The position numbers and the translations under genes were made by a program. 64,000 bases of DNA from Blasia pusilla (taxonomy: Eukaryota > Marchantiophyta > Marchantiopsida > Blasiales), in contig CM114271.1 of NCBI GenBank assembly GCA_050084515.1, positions 54,994,001 through 55,058,000 on the forward strand, given 5' to 3'. Position 1 is the first letter of the stretch. Every line of letters begins with the position of its first letter. The notes beneath the pieces are model-generated. The model made no database searches, was not told the DNA's origin, and worked only from the letters and a program-made list of their open reading frames with translations. Of the stretch, positions 51,501-63,639 are shown in pieces.

Positions 51501-52087
51501 GTTCAAAATCCGGAATTACAATTTCCGATGGATTCGCGTCCTGCTAAAAAACTCCCGAACCGTGGTTGAGCCAAGGCAGTTAAAACGCCCTCGAATCTAA
51601 AACTCGAAGGAGTGGATGAAGAAGACAATTGGGGCCGTTGGATCGGCCTGGTGACGTAATGCATGACACTTCAGGGTACGTGGTGTGATTGATCGATTAC
51701 TACCCCAGATCTCCGAACGAGCTGGCGCCGACACCCGCGAACGATGGGATCGCCGGTCCGAAGGATTCCAGCTTTATCCGCCAAATCGTCAGGAGGCAGT
51801 TCCGCGCATCCTTCGAATATTGACTCCTACTGAAGGTCAACGTTGAGACGCTCGCAGATTAGTACTTGTAGAGGAAGCCGCGGGAAGCCAGGGCAGGGGT
51901 GGAGCGTGAGACGTGGCCGCAGCGCAGCTTATGTGAAGCGCGGAGCGAAGCGTAGCGGTGCTCCGCTCGGCACGGGTTGGCGGGAGAGGCGGTCGATAGT
52001 ATGCAGCTGAAGCGAGGTCCAGTATTGTCCTGGTGGAAGGAAGGAGGGAGAGGTAGTTCTTCGTGAAAGGAAGGAGGAACGATCGGC
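51500..52087 (+). promoter_or_regulatory. Promoter/5' UTR region of the RAD16-like gene
   Basis: A switch to GC-richer sequence at about 51600 and a purine-rich leader (GGAAGGAGGGAGAGG) just before the ATG at 52088. No clear TATA box. Exact transcription start unknown. Confidence 0.4.
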
Positions 52088-55000
52088 ATGGCGAGGCCCC
52101 GACGAAATCCGTCCAGGCGGGGAGCGAGGAGGAACAGCGGAGAAGGTATGGACGTTGACGGGAAGTGGAATTTTGTGGCTCGCTTTCTGTTTGTGTGTTT
52201 GGATTGTGGGTCGATGTTATGGCGGCGGGGCGGAAGAATGATTTTGTGAGGATTGCCTTGCGAATGTGAGAATTTCCGGTTCAGTGCGGTACGGTGAGTG
52301 TGAGGGCAGTACATCACGTACGTGGTGGAATTTGGGATGTGCTTTAGTGTTTAATGTGGAAGGGAATCAGTGATGGTAGCGATTTCGATATGAGGAGGCA
52401 GGTTCAGGAGAGTTTAACTAATTTCTTTTAAATGATGGACTTGTTCGACATTGCGTTTCCGTGACACTGAGCCGGAAGTGATCGGGGATAGACCTACTCT
52501 TGGAAACTTTCGTGAGGAAATTTCGTGTTGGACTTTCGCTCACAAGTTGAGGGAATCTGTGCCATCCTCTGGTTTGCCCTTGTTTTAGGGCTGAAGAAAC
52601 TGCCATTTGATTCATGTGTTTTATTAGTTCTTGTTTGAGCGTACTTTACAACTACTTCGTGCTTCAAAGGAGGTAGCTCAAATGACTTTGCATAGAATTT
52701 GCACGCATCTGTCATGATTCGGCTTCACGATCGAACTCTAAAAGTTACTCTTTGAACTAGTTGAATTTCTGGTACGGTCACGTTACATGTGAAGAGGTTT
52801 TGAAATGTCATTCGGAAGTCAGACTCAAACGAGAACCTCGGCTCTCTGATCTGCCCATGCTTAGTAGATGAGCTCTTACTTTTGTTCAAAATAGGCAAGA
52901 AGACTTTGCTGAGTGATGGCAACGAGGTTCAAATACTTTCAGACTCGAGCTGCAGTGGTAAGTTTTAAAAATAAATAAATTTATTTCTCTTACTTGAACC
53001 CAATGATTTTATGCTTGTTTCAGTTTGTGAGAAGCAATTAATGTCTGTTCTTGAACTTGATTACGTTTCCGGAAGACGAGCCGGTCATTGTTTGCCTTGT
53101 TGTTGGTTTGCAATGTGACTCCGAAACTTATCTGAAGTTCTACAACGGATCGGGTCGGAGAAGAGAGCTGCTCTCAAAGAAGATATTTGTGTATATTAAA
53201 CATTACCCGTGTAGTTGATTCTAAAGTGTACTTGGTTGCAGACGTCGACGAAGGAGGAGGAAGTCCACAACTCCCAAGCTTTGAGACATATGTAAGACCC
53301 AAGAGGCGTGCTTCACAGGTTGCCAAAGCTACTGCAGCTCAACCAAGAGTAAGTGGTGACAAATCTAGTGAAGATGTAGTGGAGTCGGACTCAGATAGTT
53401 CCGATCCGGAGTTTGAGGAGTCCTCAACTGACAAGGACAGCGATGTATCTGTGTCACATCTGCGACAAAAGCAACGACGTCGTACCATGACTGAAGAACA
53501 GGCTTCATCGGGTGGAGGCAGTGAGAGAAGGGGTAGAGGCACCCGTGTGGGTGTCCGCAGAAACTCCCGGAGAGGTAGAGGCAGAGGCACAGGAAGGGCC
53601 AAGGCTAAAGTGCAGGTGCCGATTAAAAAATTAGAGTGGCAGATTTCTGACGAGGAGTGGGATAACGTGTGGGGTGATGCTGATGACTGCGAGTTTGAAG
53701 CTTTAGGCCAGCAAAAACTCCCCTTAGAACAGAATGATACCCCCTCTGAGCTTCTAATGCCTCTCCTTCCTTTCCAAAAAGAGTGGCTGGCTTGGAGTCT
53801 TAAGCAGGAAGCTTCGGAGCTGAAGGGTGGTATTTTGGCTGATGAAATGGGGATGGGAAAAACAATCCAGGCTATCTCTCTGATTGTTGCTGGGCGTGCC
53901 CTTTTGAAGGAATCGGGGGCGTCGTCATCCGCACCTCATGTTCCTGTAGATCAATCAGACTTTATTTCTGGAACTAAAACTGGAGCCCCTGCTGAGGTGA
54001 AAGCCACACTTGTTGTTTGCCCGTTGGTGGCAGTGATTCAATGGCGTAACGAGATTGCACGATTTACTGCCGGTGGTTCCGTCAAGGTACTGGTGTACCA
54101 TGGACCTCGAAGAAGCCTGGGACTAGCTGAGCTTTCTGAGTATGATGTTGTTCTGACAACCTACTCAATTGTAGAGTTGGAGCATAGGAAGCACGTCATG
54201 CCACCAAAGGGGCCTTGCAAATGGTGTGCCAAGACCTTTTATCCTGATAGGTTGATAGTTCACCAGCGTTACTTCTGTGGGCCGTCTGCTCAAAGGACAG
54301 AGAAACAGGCCAAACAAGTGAAAAGAAGAGCAGGGTCAGGAAAAGCATCTGTCCAAGAACCGCAGAAAGGTGATGTAGAAGCCTCTGAAGATTCTCAAAG
54401 TTCGGATGAGGACTTCCAGAGCTTGAAAGATAAGAGCAGGAGCAAGGCATCTTCGAAAAGTCTAGCTCCTGGAAAGAGGGGGAGAGGAAGAGGGCGGAAG
54501 GCAAGTATTGTGCGAGGAGGAGGTCGCAAACGAAAGATTGATGCTAGGGAGCTTGATGAAGCTGTGCAAGAAGCTGTTGAGAGTGCAAGAAATACTACCG
54601 AGAAGCCAATAGCTTCGAATGGAAATTCAGTTTTGCATTCTGTGAAATGGGGACGCATTGTCTTAGATGAGGTGTGTAGGGTCCGTGATCACCCTCTTGA
54701 TTTCGTCCTTTCGGTTTAGTTCCTTTTCCAAGTTGTACATGAAAGAATTAGTTGTGACTATAAGGGTAGTCGAGAAATCTTTCCTGTAGGAATTCTTTAT
54801 ATCGATGACCCAAAGGTGCACTCAACGCTCCTTTACCATGAATTTTGTCCAGAGTTTGGTGATCGAATGAGAAACGTTGAGATATGGTTGGTATGAAGTG
54901 CTAAGTTGAAATGTATTTTCTCAGGCCCATTCAATTAAGGACAGAAGATGCAGCACTGCAAAAGCCGTCTTTGCGCTGAAATCAGTCTACAAGTGGGCCC

Positions 55001-58000
55001 TCAGTGGAACTCCTTTACAAAATCGAGTTGGCGAGTTGTACTCCCTTGTATGCACTATTCTCCACATCTTTAAAGCACACTTCTTGTCTAATTTTGTGAT
55101 GAATGGATTGCGTTTGGAGACTAGGTTGGACTTGAGGTGTGGAAGTCAGTGTTTCTAATGAGATGTATGATCTCCAATGTCCAGTAATATGTGTCATATT
55201 GTGGGATTTATGTTAGCTCGTAGTCTCGTCCAAATCTCTTACCTGATGGATCGGTCCTCTACTTGTAAGTGTACAATCAAGTGCATAATTGGCGGTAATT
55301 TCTGAAATACAATGTGTGCCTTTGGTGTAGGTACGTTTCCTCGGAGTACATCCATTCTCCTATTATTTTTGTCGGAAATGTGACTGCAAATCACTGGATT
55401 ATCAGTATGTGACCTACACTCTGAGCTTTGAGGACATTTTGACACTGAAACTGGGATTGAAAGTTTCCTTGACGCTTCCTTTATGTACGATTTTTATGTT
55501 GACTAGTAAAGGCTGACAGATGATTCAATGGTTGTAGATTCAGTCAAGGGCAGAAGTGTGAGTGTGGGCATTCCCCTCTACTTCATTTCTGTTGGTGGAA
55601 TAAGGCAAGTAATATTCTTATTTCTCCTCTTTCCAATAACATGTGAGTAGCTTGGGCTTACAAACTTACTTAGTCCTTTTTTCCTGTCAAAGAGTATCTT
55701 GAGTTTGTGGGTGGTGTCGGAATCCCGTGTAGAGATTACTCCTGTAGGTTCAGAGTGAGTTTTTCGCTTGTTCATGGCAAGTTTTCAGTTAGCAAACAAT
55801 GTCAGTAAGCACTCATGGATTTTGTCTCGGATTTTGCAACAGTTCATCGCCAATCCCATAAAGAGATGGGGGTATGAGAATGAGGGTCGGAAGGCGATGA
55901 TGCTTTTGAAGCATAAGGTTCTCAGCAACACTCTCTTGCGCCGGACCAAAGTCGAGCGTGCTGCTGATCTTGCTCTTCCACCACGAACTGTGAGTTTCTA
56001 ATACCTTTCCTTTTTCACAGCTGAGTTGGTAGTTCAATCTTATATTTAGAGTTCAGATCATCTGCACATGGTATTACTGAGTAAGAAAGTGTGGATGATC
56101 ATGTCCAGGCTTTTCTGCGGCGAGATGCATTTGATGCAAGGGAGGAGGATTTTTACCAAGCATTGTATACTCAGAGTCAGTCACAGTTCAACACGTAAAT
56201 AACCAAACCATGACAGTTATAGGCAACTTGTACCACCTGACAGATCCTTACAGTTGACTAGTGATAGCTCAGTGAGTAAATGTCTTTCTTGAAATGCAAT
56301 GCTGATATTGAGAGTGGTTGAGGAGAAAGGACGTATAATTGTTATGAGGTTTGATTTTGCTCACCTGGCTGTTGTTTCTGGGATGTCCAGTTATGTAACT
56401 GCTGGCACGCTTCTGAACAACTACGCACATATATTTGATCTTCTAACTCGTCTCCGCCAAGTAATAATCTAATCTTGACTGGTCATGCATGTTGAAATGT
56501 GGATGGAATTGGATCAGTCAAAACGAAGGTTTGTCAGTCATAATCATTTGGAGAACTCCTCTATATCTGTTGCTGCTCAGCCCTACCAGGTTATTGGAAT
56601 GATGTAGTTTACCCTTTCTGTGCAGAGATCTTATTTTGTCCTTGTCCAATTTTGGGTTTTTTACTTCTTTTGCAACTTGAGTTTCGATGGAAAAATTCTG
56701 CTCATGTTGACAAATTTTCTCTCAAGAAGCTCTCCCCTTCGGATGGATACATGAAGCTAATGGATACATGAATGGAAGGACCTCCAGTTTGTTTTAAGCA
56801 ACATTTTGGGTTTCATCTTTGCAGGCTGTGGATCATCCTTATCTGGTAGTGTATTCAGCTACAGCGTGTGCAAGCGCACCCAAATTTGAATCCGCTGTTC
56901 AAGAGCCAGTTTGTGGCATCTGCCATGAGCCTGTTGAAGACTCAGTGGTAGGGCTTTTCTTCTTTCTTCAACTATTCAACTACTGCTGAAGTAATGCAGC
57001 CTATAGAGGGACTTCCAAGTGTTGTGCAAATGGCTGATAAGCAACACATGATGTTAATGTAGTGAGCTTATGATCATTATGGTGGACAGGACACAGCTTG
57101 CCAGCACAGCTTTTGCAGGTCATGTATTCTGGAGTATATTGAGGCAGCCAAGGGTTTGAGCTCACAGTGTCCATCATGTGAGAAGCCTCTAACTGTTGAT
57201 TTGACTGGAGCTAACTCTACACCAAATGGGAAGGAGGCTACCACCAAATTAATGGGGCACAGGCGTTCAAGCATTCTGAACAGAATAGATCTTGACCAAT
57301 TTCAGACAAGTACAAAGATAGATGCTGTGGTATGTGACTTGCAAGCTATCCCTGTATTGAAATCATTGTGTATGCAGTTCAAAGCATGTATATTTCAGTG
57401 GTGTTGGTATTGGTTTTCGTCTGCTTCAAGGTGGATGCAAGGTATGGGATACATGTCTGTTGCTCTTCTGTGAATCTTTATTTTTGGAATGCAATCTGAC
57501 TCTGTAGAGAGAGGAGATCCACATTATGCTTCAAAAGGATCCAGCCGCAAAGGCTATCATCTTCAGTCAGTTCACCTCCATGTTAGACCTGATTGGTTTC
57601 TGTCTACAAAAGGTAGCTAACTCTTCATTTCCCATTTAGAAACAATACTGAAGTTCTAAAGTAATGAAGTTGTAGATTGTTGATGATCAAGTTCTTCTAA
57701 AATAAAATTTTCAGTTGATATAGCTAGAATACTACTAAATTCGAGTGAAAATTGTCATACGGTCTATCTGATCCAACCCTCATCAAGTGGTCTAAATAGT
57801 TTAGAGATTTACAATGTCTAGCATGGTTTTCCGGATGATGAAATCAACTCGTGCTGGACACCTTGATAGAGATGATCTAATCAAAGAGTATGTGCTATGC
57901 AGACAGTCTGACTTAATATCATCTTCACATATAGGTTGTCTTCAATTTGTTTTTCTATTGAGGTATGGAAGCTTAAAGATATTATCTGGCTGATGGTTCA

Positions 58001-59085
58001 GTCAGGAATCAAGTATGTGAAGCTTGATGGAAGTATGAGTATGATGGCTCGGGATCAGATGATTGAGAACTTCACCAATGATTCTGACACTAAGGCAAGC
58101 GTGTGTTGCACCTCTGGTTGTCTCAATTCTTGATCATTTTCTTTTAATAGTTTACAGAGGCTGTTAATGGAATTTATGTACAGCACTTGAAATGCTGCTG
58201 ACATTGTTATTGTTGCTTTGATAGGTCTTTTTGATGAGTTTGAAGGCGGGTGGTGTTGCTCTCAATCTCACTGTTGCCTCACATGTAAGTTACTGCCATG
58301 GCCAAAGGAAATGAACTTGATGCATACAATATGATACTCAGAAGACTGCCACCTTCAAATCCTGATTATACTCTTTCACCTGTTATACCTGTCAGGTGTT
58401 CTTAATGGATCCTTGGTGGAATCCTGCGGTGGAGCAGCAAGCACAGGATCGAATACACAGACTAGGCCAGTTCAAGCCAATAAGGTTGAACTTACACCAG
58501 CAACTTAGAGGCTACTGTTTGAGCACAGGCTCCTAGGCTAAAGTTCTAGTTTTCAAATGAAACAAGTCTTGAAGTTCTGGTTTTGAATGATGCTATTTTT
58601 ATTCATTTACTTTCAATTGTCTTGCCATGATCAGACGCTATCAGTTTGATTATTGTGCAAATGACACACGTGCAAGATATTTTGTGAACAAATTTGTGTG
58701 CATCTTGAACTGGTTTGTCAGGGTAACTCGTTTTGTAATTGAGAATACTATAGAGGAGCGCATCCTCAAGCTTCAGGAGAAGAAGCAACTTGTCTTTGAA
58801 GGGTATTTATCTACTGGTCCTTTATTTTCACCACAGGTCTGAGTGGAGTTGGTGCTGTTGGGGACGGTAAATCCATTATGTGATGGGTATCGTGAAATAC
58901 CTCGAGAGATTACAGCAGACTTCATTTTTATGATGAGGGTGTTTTGATTATCTCTGGAAAAAGCTTAGTGGCTGTGCACTGCACGGGGTTGTTGTGTTTT
59001 GGGCATGTGCAGGACTGTTGGGGGCTCAGCAGAGGCACTGGGAAGGCTGACTGAAGATGATCTTCGATTTCTTTTTACAAATTAG
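52088..59085 (+). CDS. RAD16: RAD16-like SNF2 ATPase with RING finger, 17 exons
   Basis: Yeast Rad16 with Rad7 performs global-genome nucleotide excision repair. Exons: 52088-52145, 52895-52957, 53242-54671, 54925-55047, 55331-55404, 55538-55604, 55843-55989, 56109-56194, 56391-56460, 56825-56947, 57090-57329, 57508-57612, 58002-58094, 58225-58284, 58396-58484, 58722-58802, 59013-59085; all join in phase to 993 residues. Features: RGRGRG AT-hook-like stretch (about 120-150), Walker A DEMGMGKT (241-248), inserted CxxC...H zinc finger from C366, second basic RGRGRG stretch, DEAH (516-519, spanning an intron), [14 protein letters not shown]3HC4 RING (C736, C739, C751, H753, C756, C759, C774, C777) and helicase C motif [11 protein letters not shown] (928-938). 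Two introns begin with GC. Intact and nuclear by family. Confidence 0.95.
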
Positions 59086-61799
59086 AATAGGCACTATAGG
59101 TCTAAACCGTTGACTTGCCCAAGTGGTCTTCAATTAGGGTTTGTAAATGAGCTTCCATTAGATAGATCTGAAGCTGGTATTGTAATTTGTAAGGATGGGC
59201 AGAGCGAAGCCTAGCGAGAACATTCTTTGGTAAGTGAGTGGATGGGACCTGAACTGATCTACATGTAGGTCAGTCAACTTGGTCCAAGATCTCCACTTAC
59301 CCATCAGAGGTAGTCAAATCTTTGATTGTGCCGATTTTTTCTAGAATCCCCAAACTGAGTTATCCTCACTAACAGCCACTGCAACCTTAGGACAAACTTT
59401 ATGGGTAAATCTAGACAATGTATATATTGTTTAAAAATGTTACGAGGAGAAAATCCTGGATTAGGAAGAGATTAGTTCTGCCTTTTATCACAACATAGCA
59501 CAGATAATTCTGATAGTGGTGGTATGGCACATGGCACATATCTACTGGCAAAACATGCTGGTTTTTGTGAAAGCGGTAGTTTGAACGAGACGGGAGAAAG
59601 AGAGAAATTTACTGTCATAATTTTCCATGCGGTGAGGAACTGCTTTTCTAAATGTACGTGTCTGAAATTTTATGCTTGCCATACATTTTCCAGTCACGGG
59701 TGATGATTCTCACTAAAATCAGTTCTCTCACATCTTACTCCTAAAACTCTGAAAAGCAGATATAGAAAGTAGGACCTGACCGTGTACAAGAAAGCAATCA
59801 CATACGAAACCTGGAAGAGTGAATATGAAGTGGATCTCATGCAGAGCTCGACATTCTACTCAGAATATCAAGCTCGGTAGAGCACCACCTTATTAGAGTT
59901 TATGGTATCTGTGATTGGACTGGAATGAAGATGTAGGAGTACGGGAGAAGAATGTACTAGAACACCCGCCAGGTCAATGCGTTGTCCTTCCTGGTTAAGC
60001 AGACACTAAAAGCAGAAGTTCGGGAAAGTTTCAAGACACTCTACCTTTGACAGAAAGTTAAATAAATATACAGTGAAGGGCAGACGAGGTGAAGGAATGA
60101 AATGCCCCCCTTGGCAGCAATGATAGCATGCCCCCTTTCTGCTCTCCATACGTTATAGCATGAATTTCCTAAGGACAGCAATGGATATGGTACGTGATAT
60201 ATATATTGTGTCCCTTGATTGCCTGGTTTACCTCGCTATTCTCTGGTACACAGAAGGATAAATCAAGTCAGAGACACTTAATTATTTTGGTGAGGAACAT
60301 TTGACACGCCTTCAATCTCCTTAGCACATGTGTACTCAGGAGAGTTTCGAACTTGGTTCCAAAGGAGTGGAAACAAGTTGAGAATCACTCACTCCAAATT
60401 TGGCCATGATTTATTTTGAAGGTGTCTTGATGGATGGTAATGGTAGTATTTACACGGTGATGTAATATATGGATTCTTATCTACCGTCCAAATTTGAAGG
60501 ATGTAGGAGTTGAATTGATAGTGATAATGAGCTTTGTTACCACTACTGCATTGGACATGTAAGATTTAAGTTCATTTATATGAGCTTCATATCTATGACT
60601 TTAATCATCAAAGTAGTTTTTAGTCCATGTTGTGTATATGATGTGGACTAGATGGCACACATCTGAATCCAAGAGGACAAGTTTTGATCGATTCACGTGT
60701 AAACTATTTGGCACCCCTTTCACATTTACCATTGATTATCTACCGTTGAGGTGGTTGAAATTACGGGAAAGTTTGTCATGTGGATTCTATTTTTCGCGTC
60801 TTTCATAACCAACCGGGCGTCAAGTGGAACATCAGAACTCTAGTCGGCTCATGCTAGGATAGTCTGCGTGTTGAAGAGGTCTCTTGGAAGAGACGCAAGC
60901 TAGACACATAAACGATGAGACATGAACAAGGTTGAGCGTTTCATGCATTTATGGTCACGACTTGGAAACCTGAACCAAAGGCGAACCAAGATTTGAGAGT
61001 AGTCGAGTGTAGGGCGAGTGGTTGCTAAAGAGGTGAGAACTGGATTTAGAACATGACTTTCGTTTGGGGTTTTGACCGTATTTTGGACCATAACTTTTAG
61101 TCCCAAGATGCTTTTGGGACAAATAAGGTGGCGTTGGAAATCTTATGCGAAGCCGCTTCCAATGCACCAAAGATGTAGGGCGAGTGGTTGCTAAAGATGT
61201 CAACAAATGCATGAGTAGAGGCTAAAAAAACTTCCCGAAAATTAACGACTATACTAGGAGTTGGATTGAGGGCCAAAAAGAGGGGCCTAAATATCTTTTC
61301 CCAAAGGATAGGGGAGGGCAAAGAAACCCAGAAGTCCTACTAAGGGGGAAGGTCTCTAGGAGCGCTTGGGACTCAAACTCCACTTTGGGGTGCCGTTGGG
61401 CGACCCAACGACACAGAATTGATCGAGAGTTTAGCGTTGGAACTCGAAACCTAAACCAAGTCCAATAGAGTGGTTTTCGGAGGTTCCTATTGAATTCCAA
61501 AACGCAACTCATTTAGTTGGGTCTCGGTTTGGGGCTCATGCGAGGTCTATTGGACAATTGGGACCGCTAAGCGTGCGAACGTCGTTTTAGGTGTCTAAAC
61601 TGACGAGAAAGTTTGTCCCAAGTCTCGGAAGAGTTGCCTGTGGTGGGAAGTGAGGAACTAAGAAGGTTGATCTTGATAAGGTGCCAAGTATGTAACTCGG
61701 TGAGTTGGAAGGTTGATGGACCCGGACCAGACAAACATGAGTGTGTTTGGGTGCAGATCAACAGTGAGAGCGTGTACTACTAAATGTACGCTTCTGCAA
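59086..61799. other. RAD16 3' flank and unassigned repeat-like sequence
   Basis: The first few hundred bases are probably 3' UTR. From about 60880 to 61760 the sequence resembles an untranslated retroelement leader: GTAGGGCGAGTGGTTGCTAA occurs twice (about 61012 and 61173), with TTTTGACCGTATTTTGGACC and CTTTTAGTCCCAAG between. No proteins recognised. Confidence 0.45.
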
Positions 61800-62097
61800 C
61801 ACTAATCATTGGCATCTGAGAGGAGTAGGCGCACAACACTATTACTACATGAGTACGATTTTGTGATTCACAGACCAGGGTAGCTAACTAGGATACAGAT
61901 GGGTTGAGTCACAACCCATCCTCAAGTCAGAGAGATGACACATGAGTTCGATGGCATGGAGAGAGTGATGAGGAGATGGTGCCGGGTTGGCACACATCTG
62001 CCTTTCTTTGTTGGTTGACTATGTAGATCACCAACATGTGGTAACTCTAGTGGTGGGGTCAGATGATGAGTCTCTAGATTAGGAGGCCAACAAGGAG

Positions 62098-63100
62098 GTG
62101 ACGGGTAGTTGTGATACCCATGACAACATGGAGGTTGTGGAGTACCTATGTACTAGCATCATAGCGAGCATAGTGAGTGTTAGGATTTGGGTAAGGGTGG
62201 TGCCTCATCCTTCCCAACGACAATATGTAATGCAACATGCCCATGAGGAGTTGGGACATTTCGGAGTAAAGCGCACTTACACCTTATTCCAGATTCAATA
62301 TTGATGGTGTGACATGCATACTGAGCCCGCATGGCGAGCTTGAGGCGGGCCGTGAGCCCATCCCCATATCGCCATGCATGCCCTATGCGGGTATGAGCCT
62401 GCCTAATAGGAGCAAGCCCGCCTTGTAAGCATGCCATGGGCCCCGCAATGGATGCGGGCTCTAGGGTGGGCTCAAGTGCGGGTCGGGCATGTCTGTCCCA
62501 TGAACGGCCTTGTCTGTTTCTGTGCAACCTTGGTGACCAAGTCTGAGCATCCTTCCCACTTCGTAGTTGTATCCTTTGCCGATTATGGGATTATGTTATC
62601 AGCGGAGTGAGACTTCGCCATTTACAGGGCGTCATCATAGGTACATTTTGGTCATGGTGGAGCATTTTTCCAAGTAGATAGAGTTGGTGGCACTATCGGA
62701 CAAGGCGAGCGAGGGAGCGGCTTATGTGTTTCTAGATCGTGTGCTTAATCATTTTGGTGCGCCAACGGAGGTGTTGACTAACTAGGGTATTAAGTTCAGG
62801 CTAGGGGAGAGTTTTAGGTCTTGTGTGATCAAGTGTTGATAGATCACCGCACCATCTCCAAAGACCATCCCGAAGCGGATGGGTTGGCGTAGAGAGTAGT
62901 AAAGATGGTGAAGAGAGGGTTATGCAAGTATGGCTTGCAGCGAGGAAATTTGAAGGAGTGGGACCTACATTTGCCATGCTTGGAAATAGGGTATTGCTTC
63001 AGTCGACAAGCATCCTTGGCATCATTTTTACCGTATTTTTTGCTCTAAGGGAGAGATCCGGATTTATCTGTAGCTATTCGATATGACATGACGGAGATGT
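62098..63100 (+). pseudogene. Integrase zinc finger and core of copy C, interrupted
   Basis: The HH half of the H2C2 finger is clear: QYVMQHAHEELGHFGVKRTY (to about 62276). The CC half, present in copy A as CMVCD, is replaced by about 210 bp of GC-rich foreign sequence (62323-62533). The core resumes near 62540 with residues like those of A (DKASEGAAYVFLD, later EADGLA), but with stops at the second catalytic region (CTAACTAGGG near 62780) and elsewhere. Confidence 0.7.
62323..62533. repeat. GC-rich insertion in copy C integrase
   Basis: Compared with copy A, sequence between GACATGCATACTG and TGACCAAGTCTGAGCATCC is replaced by about 210 bp rich in GCCCGC, GCATGGC and GAGCC motifs, some mutually inverted. 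It ends GTCTGTTTCTGTGCAACC. A similar TCCGTTTTTGTGCAATC lies at about 25287, within sequence that also has GACATGTCC motifs, so this may be a short dispersed repeat. Confidence 0.5.
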
Positions 63101-63262
63101 TGGATCTTGATGACCCAAATGTGTGGGTGCGAGCATGTTCTCAGAGGGCGGAGATTTTTTGTAGAGTTATGCCCATGATATTTGAGAACTGAGTTATTTC
63201 TCAAAATAAGGATACATTGAGCTACGTGATCATTCATGGAGGGGTTTCTCGACTAGGGAAAC

Positions 63263-63625
63263 ATGAGGTTTCACCTTGGAGATTATGTGTACTTACAAGA
63301 GGCGTCACCCACCACGCTAGACGTCATTGTAGGATGCATAATTTTGCGTATGCCGACTAGAGTCCTCATGTTGGAGGGACGGGATGGTATGGTTTGGCAG
63401 GATCATGTGCGCAATTATGCGCCTTGTCAACTTCCGAACGTGGACAGGAAAGTGGATCCAAGCTTGGCAGTGGTACCTATGAGCTTGAGGTGTATGTTGT
63501 GTGGATTTGTGAGGGATGCAACCACCATGTTGGTGTGTGACGCTTGTTCTAGAGGGTGGCATATGTCGTATTTGACCCCCCTTCTTGATGCAGTTCTCTC
63601 AGGACAATGGTTATGTCCTAGCTAG
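63263..63625 (+). pseudogene. Integrase tail with PHD-type zinc finger (copy C)
   Basis: 120 codons. Residues 1-55 (RFHLGDYVYLQEAS, MLEGRDGMVWQDHVRN) are the integrase C-terminal module, as in copy A. PHD ligands: C77, C80, C92, C95 and H100 are present; Tyr103 stands at the next Cys position; C118 is present; the last Cys is lost because a duplicated CTAG puts a stop two codons later. CDACSRGWHM is a textbook PHD core. The cysteines missing in copy A are present here and the reverse, so the ancestral finger was complete. Confidence 0.85.
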
Positions 63626-63639
63626 ATGTGTATAGGGTA

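Noticed and set aside
51859-52317. 152-codon minus-strand frame overlapping the RAD16 start
   Set aside because: Low-complexity shadow over the GC-rich leader and first exon; no family similarity.
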